Under the pieces are notes generated by a model, which did not search any database, was not told where the DNA came from, and saw nothing but the letters and a program-made list of their open reading frames with translations. From Leptospira bourretii (GTDB taxonomy: Bacteria; Spirochaetota; Leptospiria; Leptospirales; Leptospiraceae), in assembly GCF_004770145.1 (NCBI RefSeq), contig NZ_RQFW01000005.1, forward strand, positions 372,001-436,000: a stretch of 64,000 nucleotides of DNA, in the 5' to 3' direction. Below, one piece after another: positions 17,612-26,879 of the stretch (position 1 is the stretch's first letter; every line of letters starts with the position of its first letter). Position numbers and translations under genes: made by a program.

Positions 17612-18793
17612 ATGAAACGAAGCCTTATTTTTCTACTTTTATTAACCTTTGTACATTGTGGCAAAGACCTTTCTCCTTTTGGTGGTGAACCAGAAGTGAC
17701 CACTCTAAAATCCCGATTAAAACCAGAATGGCCAAATCCCAACTGGAAAGTTGTTTCTCCTGAGTCCGTTGGAGTTTCTGCAAGCAAACTAGGGTTAGTA
17801 GAAGAATATGCTTTTACAAGAACTGGTGATGAAGCAGATAGAAAAGGTAGAAGGACAGATGCTCTCGTTATTTTGAGAAATGGAAAACTCATTTATGAAA
17901 AATACGCAAGGAACTTTTCCGAAGACAAAGTACATTTAACTTGGTCCGTTTCTAAAAGTATTTTACAAACCATGTATGGAATCGCAGTCAAACAAGGTCT
18001 TGTTAAGTTAGACGATCCTGGTTATTATCATTATGAACCACTTAGCCGTGATGAAGCTCACAAAAAAATTACCATCAGACACCTTCTCAATATGTCCTCA
18101 GGACTTGCCGCCGAAGAAGGATACGAAAGTGGCCCACTCAAGTCTTCTGTGATCGCTATGTTGTATACCAGAGGCCGCAAAGATATGGGCGCATTCTGTA
18201 GTGGACTTCCTCTCCGTGCAGAACCAGGAACCCAAGTCTATTATTCCAGTTGTGATACCAATATCCTTTCTGCCATTCTCAAGAAAGTTTACGGGGCAGA
18301 AGAATACGACAAATTTCCTTTTGAAAAAATCTTCAAACCTCTTGGGATCACAAATGTAACCTTCGAAAGAGATGGATCGGGAACTTATGTTGGTTCTTCC
18401 TATCTTTATATGACAGCCAAGGACTTGGCAAAAATTGGATATTTGTATTTGAATGATGGGATTTGGAACGGCGAACGTTTGTTACCCGAAGGTTGGGTGC
18501 AGTTCACAAGAACTCCTGCTCCAGGATATAAAACCACACCATATTCCGAGGACTTAGCAGAAGACAATTACACTGCCCACTGGTATGCCAACACTGGTGT
18601 TCCCGAAAGAGGAATCCACGAACCTTGGCCAGATGCCCCAAAAGATACATTTGCCGGACTTGGTCACTGGGGACAAATGTTGTATGTAATTCCCAGCCTT
18701 GATTTAATCATTGTTCGCTTTGGTGATGATCGTGAAAAGGCGTTTATCAAAAATGATTTTTTAAAATTAGTGAAAGAGTCTGTAATTCGGTAA
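17612..18793 (+). CDS. Serine hydrolase of the beta-lactamase/PBP fold, lipoprotein
   Basis: This 393-residue protein has a short signal peptide ending at VHCGK (a lipobox-like Cys17). The class C beta-lactamase fold is marked by SVSK (in LTWSVSKSILQ), the YSSCDTN segment in place of the YxN motif, and GHWGQM in place of the KTG region. Its closest known relatives are 6-aminohexanoate-dimer hydrolases and esterases rather than true beta-lactamases. It probably acts in the periplasm or at the outer surface on an ester or amide substrate. An AGGA site lies directly upstream of the ATG. A small Cys-rich gene follows 4 bp downstream. Confidence 0.85.
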   Translation: MKRSLIFLLLLTFVHCGKDLSPFGGEPEVTTLKSRLKPEWPNPNWKVVSPESVGVSASKLGLVEEYAFTRTGDEADRKGRRTDALVILRNGKLIYEKYARNFSEDKVHLTWSVSKSILQTMYGIAVKQGLVKLDDPGYYHYEPLSRDEAHKKITIRHLLNMSSGLAAEEGYESGPLKSSVIAMLYTRGRKDMGAFCSGLPLRAEPGTQVYYSSCDTNILSAILKKVYGAEEYDKFPFEKIFKPLGITNVTFERDGSGTYVGSSYLYMTAKDLAKIGYLYLNDGIWNGERLLPEGWVQFTRTPAPGYKTTPYSEDLAEDNYTAHWYANTGVPERGIHEPWPDAPKDTFAGLGHWGQMLYVIPSLDLIIVRFGDDREKAFIKNDFLKLVKESVIR

Positions 18794-18797
18794 CCTT

Positions 18798-19109
18798 ATG
18801 AAAAGAAAAATTTCTGTGATCCTTTCTTTGTTATTTTTATTTATTTTGTTTTGGGCACAATGGAACTGGAAACATCTCTCTAGTTTTCCATCCATCATCT
18901 CTAGTTTTTATTCGAAAGAATATTGTAGTTGTTACTTTGTGATGCAACTTTCCGAAGACCAGTGCCATGACTTTGCTCGCCAGTGGGTTCCCATTAGTGA
19001 ATTCAAACTGGATAAAGACAATATGTCAGTGACTGTCAAAGGACTTGGGCGAACCAATACAGCCAAATATCTCTCTAAAGAATACGGTTGTACTCTTGTG
19101 ACAGAATAA
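18798..19109 (+). CDS. Small membrane-anchored Cys-rich protein
   Basis: This 103-residue protein starts with a basic N-terminus and one hydrophobic helix (ISVILSLLFLFILFWAQW), probably an anchor or uncleaved signal. The short exported domain has four cysteines (CSCYFVMQ, QCHDF, YGCTL) that could form two disulfides. It is 4 bp downstream of the serine hydrolase and likely cotranscribed. I do not recognise the family. Confidence 0.65.
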   Translation: MKRKISVILSLLFLFILFWAQWNWKHLSSFPSIISSFYSKEYCSCYFVMQLSEDQCHDFARQWVPISEFKLDKDNMSVTVKGLGRTNTAKYLSKEYGCTLVTE

Positions 19110-19117
19110 AGTAAATA

Positions 19118-20035
19118 CTAACGATAATAACGAATTCCAGGAAAGATGAAGTTAATTCCAAAGATCAGTCCTTTGGCTTTGACTTCTTCTGGAACGGGGC
19201 CAAAATTTTGGCCTCGGATGGAATCCATACAAGCTTGGTCGACTACGACCTGGCCTTGTGATGTCACCAAACGAACATCCAAAACTTGGCCTTGTTCGCT
19301 TAACATAAATAAAACTTTGGTTTCCCCTTCTTTGATTCCCTCTCTTGCCACTACACCTGCCATATCTCGGTAAGCATAGTTCCCACCACCGGGTGGTGCA
19401 AAAGATTCTTCAATTCGTTTTAACATGTTTTTGAAATAATAATAACCTGCTAATTGTTTGGTGGGAATAGTGAGGGCTTTGGCTCCATCCCATCGAAATA
19501 AAAAGTCTTGTTGGAACCTATAGTTAAAAGGAATTTTTGTCATTTGTCCGGAACTTGCGGACTGGTTCGGACTTTCTTCTGCATTGGAATTGGTTTTTGG
19601 ATCGGCTTTAAAAATTCCTACTTCAAAAAGTTCTTCTTCTTTGGATTGTTCTGATTTGGGTTGGGCTTTGCTTGGAGTGGAAGCAGAACTTCCCATAATG
19701 AATTCACGAAATTGTGTGAGAGTATGAAATCCCTGTTTTTCGGTAAGTCCACCACCGCCCGACGAATCCTTGTTAGAGAGAGCTTTGTACTCATCTTTTT
19801 TATCAGGGTTGATGAACTGTTGTTCTACTAGAACTTCGTAAATTTTTTCCTGTTCTTTTGGCCCTAACATTTCTGCGGCTTGTTCTTCTGCCAACATCTT
19901 CCAAAGCATATTCCTGGTGATAAGGTGTGCGAGTACAAAGGAAACGATGAGGATGACAAAGGTGAAGGCGAAGAAAAGTCTTCGTTCCCCTTCTTCCTTT
20001 TCAGGTAACCGGAAATCAAAAGAGAGTTGGGCCAT
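19118..20035 (-). CDS. TonB-like energy transducer family protein
   Basis: I start at the ATG at 20035 ([14 protein letters not shown], 305 residues). An upstream extension to 20128 lies inside ruvB and has no sign of selection. There is one N-terminal membrane helix ([20 protein letters not shown]), a low-complexity Ser/Gln/Glu/Pro linker to about residue 170, and a C-terminal domain with the TonB_C pattern ([18 protein letters not shown], then a Cys-containing helix and FGPVP). TonB proteins pass proton-motive energy to outer-membrane receptors; a TonB-dependent receptor is encoded at 45.2 kb. It overlaps the end of ruvB by 20 bp. Confidence 0.75.
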   Translation of the reverse strand: MAQLSFDFRLPEKEEGERRLFFAFTFVILIVSFVLAHLITRNMLWKMLAEEQAAEMLGPKEQEKIYEVLVEQQFINPDKKDEYKALSNKDSSGGGGLTEKQGFHTLTQFREFIMGSSASTPSKAQPKSEQSKEEELFEVGIFKADPKTNSNAEESPNQSASSGQMTKIPFNYRFQQDFLFRWDGAKALTIPTKQLAGYYYFKNMLKRIEESFAPPGGGNYAYRDMAGVVAREGIKEGETKVLFMLSEQGQVLDVRLVTSQGQVVVDQACMDSIRGQNFGPVPEEVKAKGLIFGINFIFPGIRYYR

Positions 20036-21041
20036 TTTCGCGATTTTCCCCGATATTTCCAGTATACACAATTCCCAAATGTTCGTAAGCTTTTTTCGTA
20101 GCCACACGCCCTTGCGGTGTCCGGTCAATCAGACCCACTCTGACAAGAAATGGTTCGTATGTGTCTTCTAAAGTGCGTTCTTCTTCACCGAGCACCACAG
20201 CGATGGGTTTGATTCCCACAGGCCCACCACCATAGCGATTGATGAGGATGTCCAAAATTTGACGGTCCACGGCATCGAGGCCCAAATGGTCCACTCCCAT
20301 CCTTTCAAAGGCAAACTTACACGTTTCTAAACTCACTGAACTTTCGTTACGAACTTCCGCAAAGTCCCGAACTCGTTTCAAAAGATGATTCGCAATCCTT
20401 GGAGTTTTGCGGCTTCGTTTTCCAATCTCAAGAGCCACCCCTTCCCCAAGGGAAACACCAAGTAGTTTTGCCGAACGATCTACGATGATTTGCATTTCCC
20501 CGTCGGTATAAAAATCAAGTTTCAGATGGATTCCAAACCTTGTTTTCAAAGGTTCACTCACAAGACCAGAACGAGTGGTGGCACCAACGAGCGTAAAGGG
20601 TTGGAGTTGGATCTGGAGGGCATTGGCAGTGACACCTTCTCCCACCACAAGGTCCACAAAGAAGTTCTCCATCGCAGGATAGAGTAACTCTTCTTGTTTT
20701 TTGATAAAGCCGTGGATTTCGTCGATAAAGAGGACTTCGTTGGTTTTGAGTAAAGTTAAGAACCTAACAAGATCCGCACCTTTTGAGATGGCAGGAGCGG
20801 ATGTGGGAGTGAAGGCCACTGCCAGTTCATTGGCAATGATATTGGCAAGTGTGGTTTTGCCAAGGCCAGGAGGGCCGGAAATGAGAACATGGTCGAGGGG
20901 GCTCTTTCGTTTGCGAGCCGCCTCTACGTAAACCGAGAGATTAGCCAGAACTTCTTTCTGGCCGATAAATTCGGACAATTTAGTAGGGCGAAGGCTAGGT
21001 TCATCTTCGCCCGGTTGGATCCAATCTTCTCTTAAACTCAC
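20016..21041 (-). CDS. ruvB: Holliday junction branch-migration ATPase RuvB
   Basis: This 341-residue protein has the complete RuvB order: N-terminal [11 protein letters not shown], Walker [10 protein letters not shown] (56-64), Walker [10 protein letters not shown], sensor [11 protein letters not shown], and the C-terminal winged-helix domain with [17 protein letters not shown] and [17 protein letters not shown]. RuvB hexamers drive branch migration of Holliday junctions with RuvA. No ruvA or ruvC is nearby. It starts one base after the HtrA stop and overlaps the TonB-like gene, an operon with no obvious functional logic. Confidence 0.97.
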   Translation of the reverse strand: MSLREDWIQPGEDEPSLRPTKLSEFIGQKEVLANLSVYVEAARKRKSPLDHVLISGPPGLGKTTLANIIANELAVAFTPTSAPAISKGADLVRFLTLLKTNEVLFIDEIHGFIKKQEELLYPAMENFFVDLVVGEGVTANALQIQLQPFTLVGATTRSGLVSEPLKTRFGIHLKLDFYTDGEMQIIVDRSAKLLGVSLGEGVALEIGKRSRKTPRIANHLLKRVRDFAEVRNESSVSLETCKFAFERMGVDHLGLDAVDRQILDILINRYGGGPVGIKPIAVVLGEEERTLEDTYEPFLVRVGLIDRTPQGRVATKKAYEHLGIVYTGNIGENRENGPTLF

Positions 21042-21042
21042 C

Positions 21043-22206
21043 TCAATTGGGTTTCTGCTCTGGAGTGATGGAAGTCAAGATTTCATTTTTATTTCGGATG
21101 ATTTTTATCTCGATTGGTTTTCCAGTTTTGGAAGATCTCACAAAACTAACGAGTTCTTCTGGCGTTTGGATTTGTTTTCCGCCGATTTCCACAATCACAT
21201 CAAATAATTTTAAACCCGCTTTGTCTGCAGGAGATCCTTTCATGATTTGGCGGACAACAGCACCTTTATTGTCTTTCAGTTTGAGTTGTTCGATGTATTT
21301 TTCATTGACCGGATCAAGTCCGACACCAATCCAAGGGCGGGTGACTTTTCCATTGGTTTTGATTTCCTCAGCCACTCGTCTTGCTTCATTGATGGGGATA
21401 GCAAACCCAATTCCTTCTGATCCACCGGATTGGCTCACAATCAAACGGTTGATTCCGATCACTTCGCCTCGGATGTTGAGAAGAGGACCCCCACTATTTC
21501 CTTGGTTGATGGCAGCATCTGTTTGGATATATGATAAACCAGAAGCATCAATTCCCCCACGTTGGATTGCAGAAACCACACCCACAGTAAACGATTGTTC
21601 AAATCCTAGAGGAGCACCAATGGCAATCGCCCAGTTCCCAACTCGCACTTTTTGCGAATCACCGATCAAACTGGGGGTCAGTGTTCCTTTTGGTGCATCG
21701 ATTTTTAATAAAGCTATATCAGCAGTTTCATCTGCCCCAATGAGTTTTGCTTCGAATTCTTTTTTGTTTTTCAACTTCACTGTAAACTTATCCATGTTTT
21801 GAATCACATGGTGGTTGGTCATAATATAACCGTCTTCGTTCAGAACAATCCCTGAACCAAGACCATATTGTTTTTGTTTCATCACTTGACCCGAACCACC
21901 TGAACGTCCAAAAAATTGATCAAAGTATGGATCGGAAAAAGGATGAATCCTTACATTCACTGTCCTTTCGGTTGCAATGGAAACTACACTTGGCGATACA
22001 CGGTCAAAAACTTCTTGAAAGGCATCTTCTAAAGCAACTGCTTGGGTTTGGGCCGGTGATAATTTTTCCCCACCATCTGCTTTGAGCTGCAAAGGGTTCT
22101 CGGATGAATTTCCGCAAGTGAGGATGGGTGACAAAAATGTTCCCAACAGTAAAAAACTAAATGCAATTGCAACGTAACGTAATGGATTCGATTTTTTAAA
22201 AGTCAT
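21043..22206 (-). CDS. HtrA/DegP-type serine protease with one PDZ domain
   Basis: I start at the ATG at 22206 (387 residues), because the upstream extension is outside any signal and the protein then begins with a good signal ([12 protein letters not shown]) ending in a lipobox-like LTC (Cys31). The trypsin-like domain shows the triad: TNHHV (His133), DETADIALL (Asp163) and NQGNSGGPL (Ser238). One PDZ domain follows (about 285-385, [19 protein letters not shown]); DegP proper has two. It should degrade or refold damaged proteins in the periplasm, tethered to a membrane if lipidated. A GGAGAG site is present but sits unusually far (about 17 nt) from the ATG. Confidence 0.92.
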   Translation of the reverse strand: MTFKKSNPLRYVAIAFSFLLLGTFLSPILTCGNSSENPLQLKADGGEKLSPAQTQAVALEDAFQEVFDRVSPSVVSIATERTVNVRIHPFSDPYFDQFFGRSGGSGQVMKQKQYGLGSGIVLNEDGYIMTNHHVIQNMDKFTVKLKNKKEFEAKLIGADETADIALLKIDAPKGTLTPSLIGDSQKVRVGNWAIAIGAPLGFEQSFTVGVVSAIQRGGIDASGLSYIQTDAAINQGNSGGPLLNIRGEVIGINRLIVSQSGGSEGIGFAIPINEARRVAEEIKTNGKVTRPWIGVGLDPVNEKYIEQLKLKDNKGAVVRQIMKGSPADKAGLKLFDVIVEIGGKQIQTPEELVSFVRSSKTGKPIEIKIIRNKNEILTSITPEQKPN

Positions 22207-22329
22207 AGATAACAGGCACTCTCTCCTTGTATATAAGACCCCAGAAGATTCAGGAAAGTTCTCATTTCTTGGGATCGTTTTTTTACAAAAAAACTTGAAC
22301 ATTTTGTTCCAAACCAAACTAGTCTTAGT

Positions 22330-22899
22330 ATGGCAAAACGAATTTTGATTCCCCTCTGTCCTGGCTTTGAAGAAATGGAAGCCATCATCCTCATTGATGT
22401 TTTAAGAAGAGGAAATGTAGAAGTTGTCTCTATCGGAAAATCAAAAGATCCTATCCTTGCCTCTAGAAAAACTCTGCACTTAGCAGATAAAACTTTTTCT
22501 GAAATCGTTCCGAACGAATTTGATGCCATCCTGCTCCCAGGAGGACTCGAAGGAACCAAACAACTGATGAAGGACCCAGAAATTAGTAACATTCTAAAAT
22601 CCTTCCAAACAAAATCGAAAATGATTGGTGCCATTTGTGCGGCTCCGAATGTCCTCAGAAATTTGGACATCATCTCAGGGGAGGATCCTTATACAGCTTT
22701 TCCTTCTCCCGATGATTTGGCAAAAGGAAAAGGCGGAAATTATACGGGAGAAAGGATTGTTTCACATAACAATATCCATACGAGCATTGGACCTGGTTCT
22801 GCTTTTGAATTTGCTTTGTATATTTTGGAAAAATTAGAAGGAAAAGAAGTGATGGAAAAAGTGAAGCTTGGATTGCAACTTCCCAAAAATGAAATTTAG
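22330..22899 (+). CDS. DJ-1/PfpI family protein
   Basis: This 189-residue protein has the DJ-1 fold signatures: LIPLCPGFEEMEAIILIDVL with the conserved Glu, DAILLPGG, and the nucleophile elbow GAICAAPNVL (Cys about 103). The C-terminal segment SIGPGSAFEFALYILE is also typical. DJ-1/YajL/ThiJ members protect against oxidative or carbonyl stress or act as glyoxalase/chaperones; the exact activity cannot be read from the sequence. It is transcribed divergently from the HtrA gene across a ~120-bp region, which would fit a shared stress role but does not prove it. Confidence 0.9.
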   Translation: MAKRILIPLCPGFEEMEAIILIDVLRRGNVEVVSIGKSKDPILASRKTLHLADKTFSEIVPNEFDAILLPGGLEGTKQLMKDPEISNILKSFQTKSKMIGAICAAPNVLRNLDIISGEDPYTAFPSPDDLAKGKGGNYTGERIVSHNNIHTSIGPGSAFEFALYILEKLEGKEVMEKVKLGLQLPKNEI

Positions 22900-22933
22900 T
22901 TTTCTAAACAGGAAGTATGAAATAAAACCTTAG

Positions 22934-23290
22934 TTAGTCGGTGGGTTCTCGTTCCTCTACCAAAGAAAGAACTGCTTTTTCCTCAGAATCAAATACTTCC
23001 AAATGGCTCTCCATTCCCGTAAGTTTAAAAACTTTTGCTACAGATCCATGTACACTACATACCTTCAAATTTCCATGGTATTTTTTGAGTTTGTACATAG
23101 CAGTGACAAGCGTCCCAATTCCCGAACTATCCATAAAGGGAACCTTTTCTAAGTTTACCACAATTTCATATTGGTGTTTGCGCATCTTATCATCCAGAAT
23201 GTCTTTCAATTCTTTTGCATTGTACAAATCAACCTCTCCCTCAATGGTAATGATAGCGACTTGATGGGATGATTTTTCGTGGATGATCAT
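22934..23290 (-). CDS. STAS-domain anti-sigma factor antagonist
   Basis: This 118-residue protein is a single STAS domain with the SpoIIAA/RsbV signature VPFMDSSGIGTLV, in which the first Ser of the DSSG motif is the usual phosphorylation site. Such proteins bind a serine-kinase anti-sigma factor when unphosphorylated, and are reset by PP2C phosphatases. Two SpoIIE phosphatases are encoded in this window but not next to it, and no anti-sigma kinase is adjacent. It is monocistronic, convergent with the DJ-1 gene. Confidence 0.93.
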   Translation of the reverse strand: MIIHEKSSHQVAIITIEGEVDLYNAKELKDILDDKMRKHQYEIVVNLEKVPFMDSSGIGTLVTAMYKLKKYHGNLKVCSVHGSVAKVFKLTGMESHLEVFDSEEKAVLSLVEEREPTD

Positions 23291-23333
23291 TTGTAATTAG
23301 TTTGTACTTCGAATGAGAATGAAAAGTCAAAAA

Positions 23334-24935
23334 TTACATTCGAAAGACACCAAATGGTTTTCTTTCTTCTTTCCTTCGGCTGAGAATAGACAATGCCCTT
23401 CCCAAAACTTTCCTTGTATCGGCAGGATCAATGATTCCATCATCCCAAAGCCGAGCCGAACTATACACTGCAGATGACTTCTTTTCATAATCTTCTAAAA
23501 TTGGCTTTTTAAAAGTAGATTCCTCGTCGACCTGAATGGATTCTCCCGCTGCTTCTTTTTGGTCTTTTTTGACTGTCCAAAGAACATTGGCCGCTTGTTC
23601 TCCTCCCATGACTGAAATCCGCGCATTGGGCCACATCCATAAAAATTCCGGAGCAAAGGCACGTCCGCACATTCCATAGTTTCCTGCACCATAAGATCCA
23701 CCAGTAACAATCGTTAGCTTGGGGACTGTAGTTGTAGAAACCGCATTGACCATCTTCGCACCATCACGAGCAATTCCATTGTTTTCGTATTTTTTCCCCA
23801 CCATAAATCCTGTGATGTTTTGTAGGAATAAAAGTGGAATCCGTCTTTGGTCACAAAGTTCAATAAAATGAGAGGCTTTGAGCGCTGACTCAGAAAACAA
23901 AACTCCATGGTTGGCAATGATACCTACTGGGTATCCGTACACCTCAGCAAACCCTGTGACGAGGGTTGTGGCATATAGTTTTTTGAATTCATGAAATCTA
24001 GAACCATCTACAATCCTTGCAATGATTTCTCTTGGATCGTATGATTTTTTAGAATCCCTTTCGATGATTCCATAAATTTCCTCTGTTGGATACAAAGGTT
24101 CTTCTGTTTCTTTAGGAAGAGTCTCTGATTTTATATTTAGGTTTTTTACAATAGAACGAGTGATTTCTAAAGCATGTAAATCATCCTCTGCATAGTGGTC
24201 TGTCACACCTGACACACGGCAATGAACATCTGCACCACCTAACTCTTCGCCAGTGACCACTTCACCAGTTGCTGCTTTTACGAGCGGAGGACCACCAAGA
24301 AAGATAGTTCCATTTCCTTTGACAATCACAGATTCATCAGACATCGCAGGAATATAGGCACCCCCTGCTGTACAAGACCCCATAACAACTGCTATCTGAG
24401 AAATTCCTTTGGCACTCATCCTTGCTTGGTTGAAAAAAATACGGCCGAAATGGTCTTTGTCCGGGAATACTTCATCTTGCATGGGTAAAAAAGCCCCACC
24501 AGAATCCACCAAGTAAATACAAGGAAGAGAATTGTTTTCGGCTATCTCCTGCGCACGGACATGTTTTTTGACTGTCAGAGGATAATAAGTTCCACCTTTA
24601 ACCGTTGCATCATTGGCTACGATCATACAGTCCACACCTTCCACTTTCCCAATCCCTGTGATGATACCTGCGGAAGGAACGGGATCTGAATATACCCCTT
24701 CTCCAGCAAGACCACAAACTTCCATAAACTCGGTTCCAAAATCAATGAGTTCGGCAATTCTTTCTCTTGCAGTCAGTTTGCCCCTTGATTTGTGTTTTTC
24801 TAAAGCCTTACTACCGCCACCTAACTTTACATTTTCGATAACTTTTCGAATGGGGACTAAGGTTTCTAAGTATGCCGTTCGATTGGCCACAAATTCGGAT
24901 GTATTCGGGTTCGTCTTAGAGATGATTCTTTCCAT
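23334..24935 (-). CDS. mccB: Acyl-CoA carboxylase carboxyltransferase subunit, methylcrotonyl-CoA type
   Basis: This 533-residue protein has both halves of the carboxyltransferase fold. [42 protein letters not shown] and [20 protein letters not shown] match the methylcrotonyl-CoA carboxylase beta subunit better than the propionyl or acetyl types. The C-terminal half has [26 protein letters not shown] and [10 protein letters not shown]. The enzyme carboxylates 3-methylcrotonyl-CoA in leucine breakdown with a biotin-carrying alpha subunit, which is not in this window. It is the last gene of the glmM operon, one base after the hydrolase. Substrate type is inferred from motif resemblance only. 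Confidence 0.85.
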   Translation of the reverse strand: MERIISKTNPNTSEFVANRTAYLETLVPIRKVIENVKLGGGSKALEKHKSRGKLTARERIAELIDFGTEFMEVCGLAGEGVYSDPVPSAGIITGIGKVEGVDCMIVANDATVKGGTYYPLTVKKHVRAQEIAENNSLPCIYLVDSGGAFLPMQDEVFPDKDHFGRIFFNQARMSAKGISQIAVVMGSCTAGGAYIPAMSDESVIVKGNGTIFLGGPPLVKAATGEVVTGEELGGADVHCRVSGVTDHYAEDDLHALEITRSIVKNLNIKSETLPKETEEPLYPTEEIYGIIERDSKKSYDPREIIARIVDGSRFHEFKKLYATTLVTGFAEVYGYPVGIIANHGVLFSESALKASHFIELCDQRRIPLLFLQNITGFMVGKKYENNGIARDGAKMVNAVSTTTVPKLTIVTGGSYGAGNYGMCGRAFAPEFLWMWPNARISVMGGEQAANVLWTVKKDQKEAAGESIQVDEESTFKKPILEDYEKKSSAVYSSARLWDDGIIDPADTRKVLGRALSILSRRKEERKPFGVFRM

Positions 24936-24936
24936 A

Positions 24937-25848
24937 TTAATCCTTGTTTTGTTTGTTGAAATGGAAGGTTTTGGTTTTTTTATGCGAGAAGGAATCTACA
25001 AAGTAGTGAAGTTTTTCAAAAATGACTTCTGGACATTCTTCCATAGGCAGGTGTTTTGCCGGTAAAAAAACCAGGCTACTTGTCCTAAGTGTTTCTTTCA
25101 TGTATTCGGTTTGGTTGGGAGAAATGCGGAAGTCTTCCTCGCCAATATAAATTTGGCGAAGACCCACAAAATTTTTAGCACCTTCTTCTATCTCACGTAA
25201 TGCATGAGTAGATCGATCTACATTACGAACAAACTCCAAAGTGTTTTTGCGAGCTTTCCCTTCGAATAACAAATGATACATAGTCTTTTCCCATTCAAAG
25301 GTAAGCTGGTGTGTTTTTTTCACGAGGAATAGTTTATAAAACAAACGAAGGAAAGGTGGGCGAAATAAAAATGAAAAAACTTCTCCAACTAACGGCAAAC
25401 GGAGAAAATGAAGTGGAAAATAAAAACGAAATTTAGGTAAGTTCATAAACCCACCTAAAATAGATAAAGATTTATACTGGTTTGCATGTTCCTTAAAAGT
25501 AAAACAAAGGATTGGAAGTGCATAATCGAAAGCTACAACATGAACCTTTTTGTCACCAACCACCTTCTCCAAAAAAGGTGCCAAATAATGAGCTTGGAGC
25601 CGATGTGAAAGTGGTCCATCCGGCCTTGTGCTAAAGCCCGTTCCCAAAAAATCAAGTGCAATCACTCGATAATGATTTGACAACAGACCCACCAACTTGC
25701 GATAGTTATACGATGTAGTTAAAAAACCAGGAAGGAGGAGAATGATTTCCTCACCTTTCCCTTCATCTAAATAGAAAAAACGTAAGTCATCAATTTCTAT
25801 TGTTTTTCCAGAATTGATATGTTCTAACAAACTGGGTGTCATGTTCAC
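24937..25848 (-). CDS. Alpha/beta hydrolase
   Basis: This 303-residue protein has the alpha/beta-hydrolase core: [19 protein letters not shown] (oxyanion region), [15 protein letters not shown], and the elbow region [13 protein letters not shown]. At the elbow the usual GxSxG serine appears as AFDYA, so an Asp seems to replace the nucleophile, as in haloalkane-dehalogenase-like members. Late residues include [11 protein letters not shown] (acid) and [11 protein letters not shown] (His). The sequence resembles the haloalkane dehalogenase/epoxide hydrolase branch, but activity is unknown. It overlaps the GlmU-like gene by 4 bp and precedes mccB by one base. Confidence 0.8.
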   Translation of the reverse strand: MNMTPSLLEHINSGKTIEIDDLRFFYLDEGKGEEIILLLPGFLTTSYNYRKLVGLLSNHYRVIALDFLGTGFSTRPDGPLSHRLQAHYLAPFLEKVVGDKKVHVVAFDYALPILCFTFKEHANQYKSLSILGGFMNLPKFRFYFPLHFLRLPLVGEVFSFLFRPPFLRLFYKLFLVKKTHQLTFEWEKTMYHLLFEGKARKNTLEFVRNVDRSTHALREIEEGAKNFVGLRQIYIGEEDFRISPNQTEYMKETLRTSSLVFLPAKHLPMEECPEVIFEKLHYFVDSFSHKKTKTFHFNKQNKD

Positions 25849-26876
25849 TCCGCAAAACTTCCGTATAATTTTCTCAAATACTCTTCTTCGAATTCAAAAA
25901 GATTCATCCCACGTCGTGCCATAATTTTTTTGGTATCAAAAAGAAACTCTTCTAGACGGTAACGCCCGCCTGGCCTTATCCAAGTGAATGCTGGCACATA
26001 CCCTTGGATTCTGGATTCAACGATATTACTAGCTATATCAAAAACAGTTCCCGTATTTGACATCACACCAATCGCAAGTTTCGTAAAGGGACCAATGAGA
26101 GATCCAAACTTTATGGTTCCAGTGTTGATTAGCGAATCACCGATTTTTAACTTCACAATTCCATAATTGTTTTTTAAATCACTGGTTGTGGATAAAGCAC
26201 CTAGGTTTACCCATGTAGAAACAAAACTATGCCCAAGGAAACCTTCATGGTGTTTGTTGGTATAATCTAAAATGATAGAATTTTCTACTTCTCCACCAAT
26301 CCGACATTGGTTTCCAATGAGACATCCACCAGTGATACGAGCATTATCGATTTGTGAATCTCTTCCAACAAAGAGTGGACCTTCTAAAAAACTAAAAGAA
26401 GAAATTTTGACTCCATCTTCAATGAGGATGGGCCCATCAGTTGTATCAAAAACGACGCCAGGGTAGATGGTAGCCCCAGGATGAATGTAAAGGTGTTTCT
26501 CCTTTCCGACAATATGAAAACCTGATTGTTTTGCTTTGTATTTTTGGCGAAACCGTTTCCAATCTTTTTCCAATGTCAGTGTATCTTCAATGATAGAAGT
26601 AACAGTACCTAAAAGTTCCCAAGGCAAATAGGAATCAGAACTGTATATTGAATCAAATGATTCTAGGTTTGCAGGTAAAACATGTGGATACCGATTGAAG
26701 ATTAGTTTTTCAAATTCAGGACTGGGCCCTTTATAATAAATCTTTGCTCCAGGGTATTTTCGTTCTAATTTTTCAAGTAAGGTGATACCACCCAAATTCC
26801 ATTCAAAAAATGAATGAAACCTGGACAAAGGTTCAAGAGACGGATTTCTTTTGGAATCGTCAAGTAGAAGGTTCAC
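25845..26876 (-). CDS. GlmU-like putative sugar nucleotidyltransferase with left-handed beta-helix
   Basis: This 343-residue protein starts with MNLLLDDSKRNPSLEPL, the pattern of the NTP_transf_4 (GlmU-like) family, without the classical GxGTRM pyrophosphorylase loop. From about residue 125 it is a hexapeptide-repeat helix (YIHPGATIYPGVVF, ILIEDGVKI, CLIGNQCRIGGEVENSII), ending with IRPGGRYRLEEF. It sits 3 bp downstream of glmS and after glmM, exactly where a UDP-GlcNAc pyrophosphorylase/acetyltransferase would be expected. It may catalyse the last step or modify a related sugar. Whether a canonical GlmU is encoded elsewhere cannot be seen. Confidence 0.78.
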   Translation of the reverse strand: MNLLLDDSKRNPSLEPLSRFHSFFEWNLGGITLLEKLERKYPGAKIYYKGPSPEFEKLIFNRYPHVLPANLESFDSIYSSDSYLPWELLGTVTSIIEDTLTLEKDWKRFRQKYKAKQSGFHIVGKEKHLYIHPGATIYPGVVFDTTDGPILIEDGVKISSFSFLEGPLFVGRDSQIDNARITGGCLIGNQCRIGGEVENSIILDYTNKHHEGFLGHSFVSTWVNLGALSTTSDLKNNYGIVKLKIGDSLINTGTIKFGSLIGPFTKLAIGVMSNTGTVFDIASNIVESRIQGYVPAFTWIRPGGRYRLEEFLFDTKKIMARRGMNLFEFEEEYLRKLYGSFAE

Positions 26877-26879
26877 TGT

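Noticed and set aside
21047..21802. A 251-residue open frame on the plus strand
   Set aside because: It lies wholly antisense to the well-supported HtrA gene, with odd composition and no motifs.
22292..22312. LexA-like box near the HtrA/DJ-1 promoter region
   Set aside because: GAACATTTTGTTC is a 5+5 inverted repeat, but its spacing matches neither the known Bacillus (GAAC-N4-GTTC) nor the Leptospira (TTTG-N5-CAAA) consensus.
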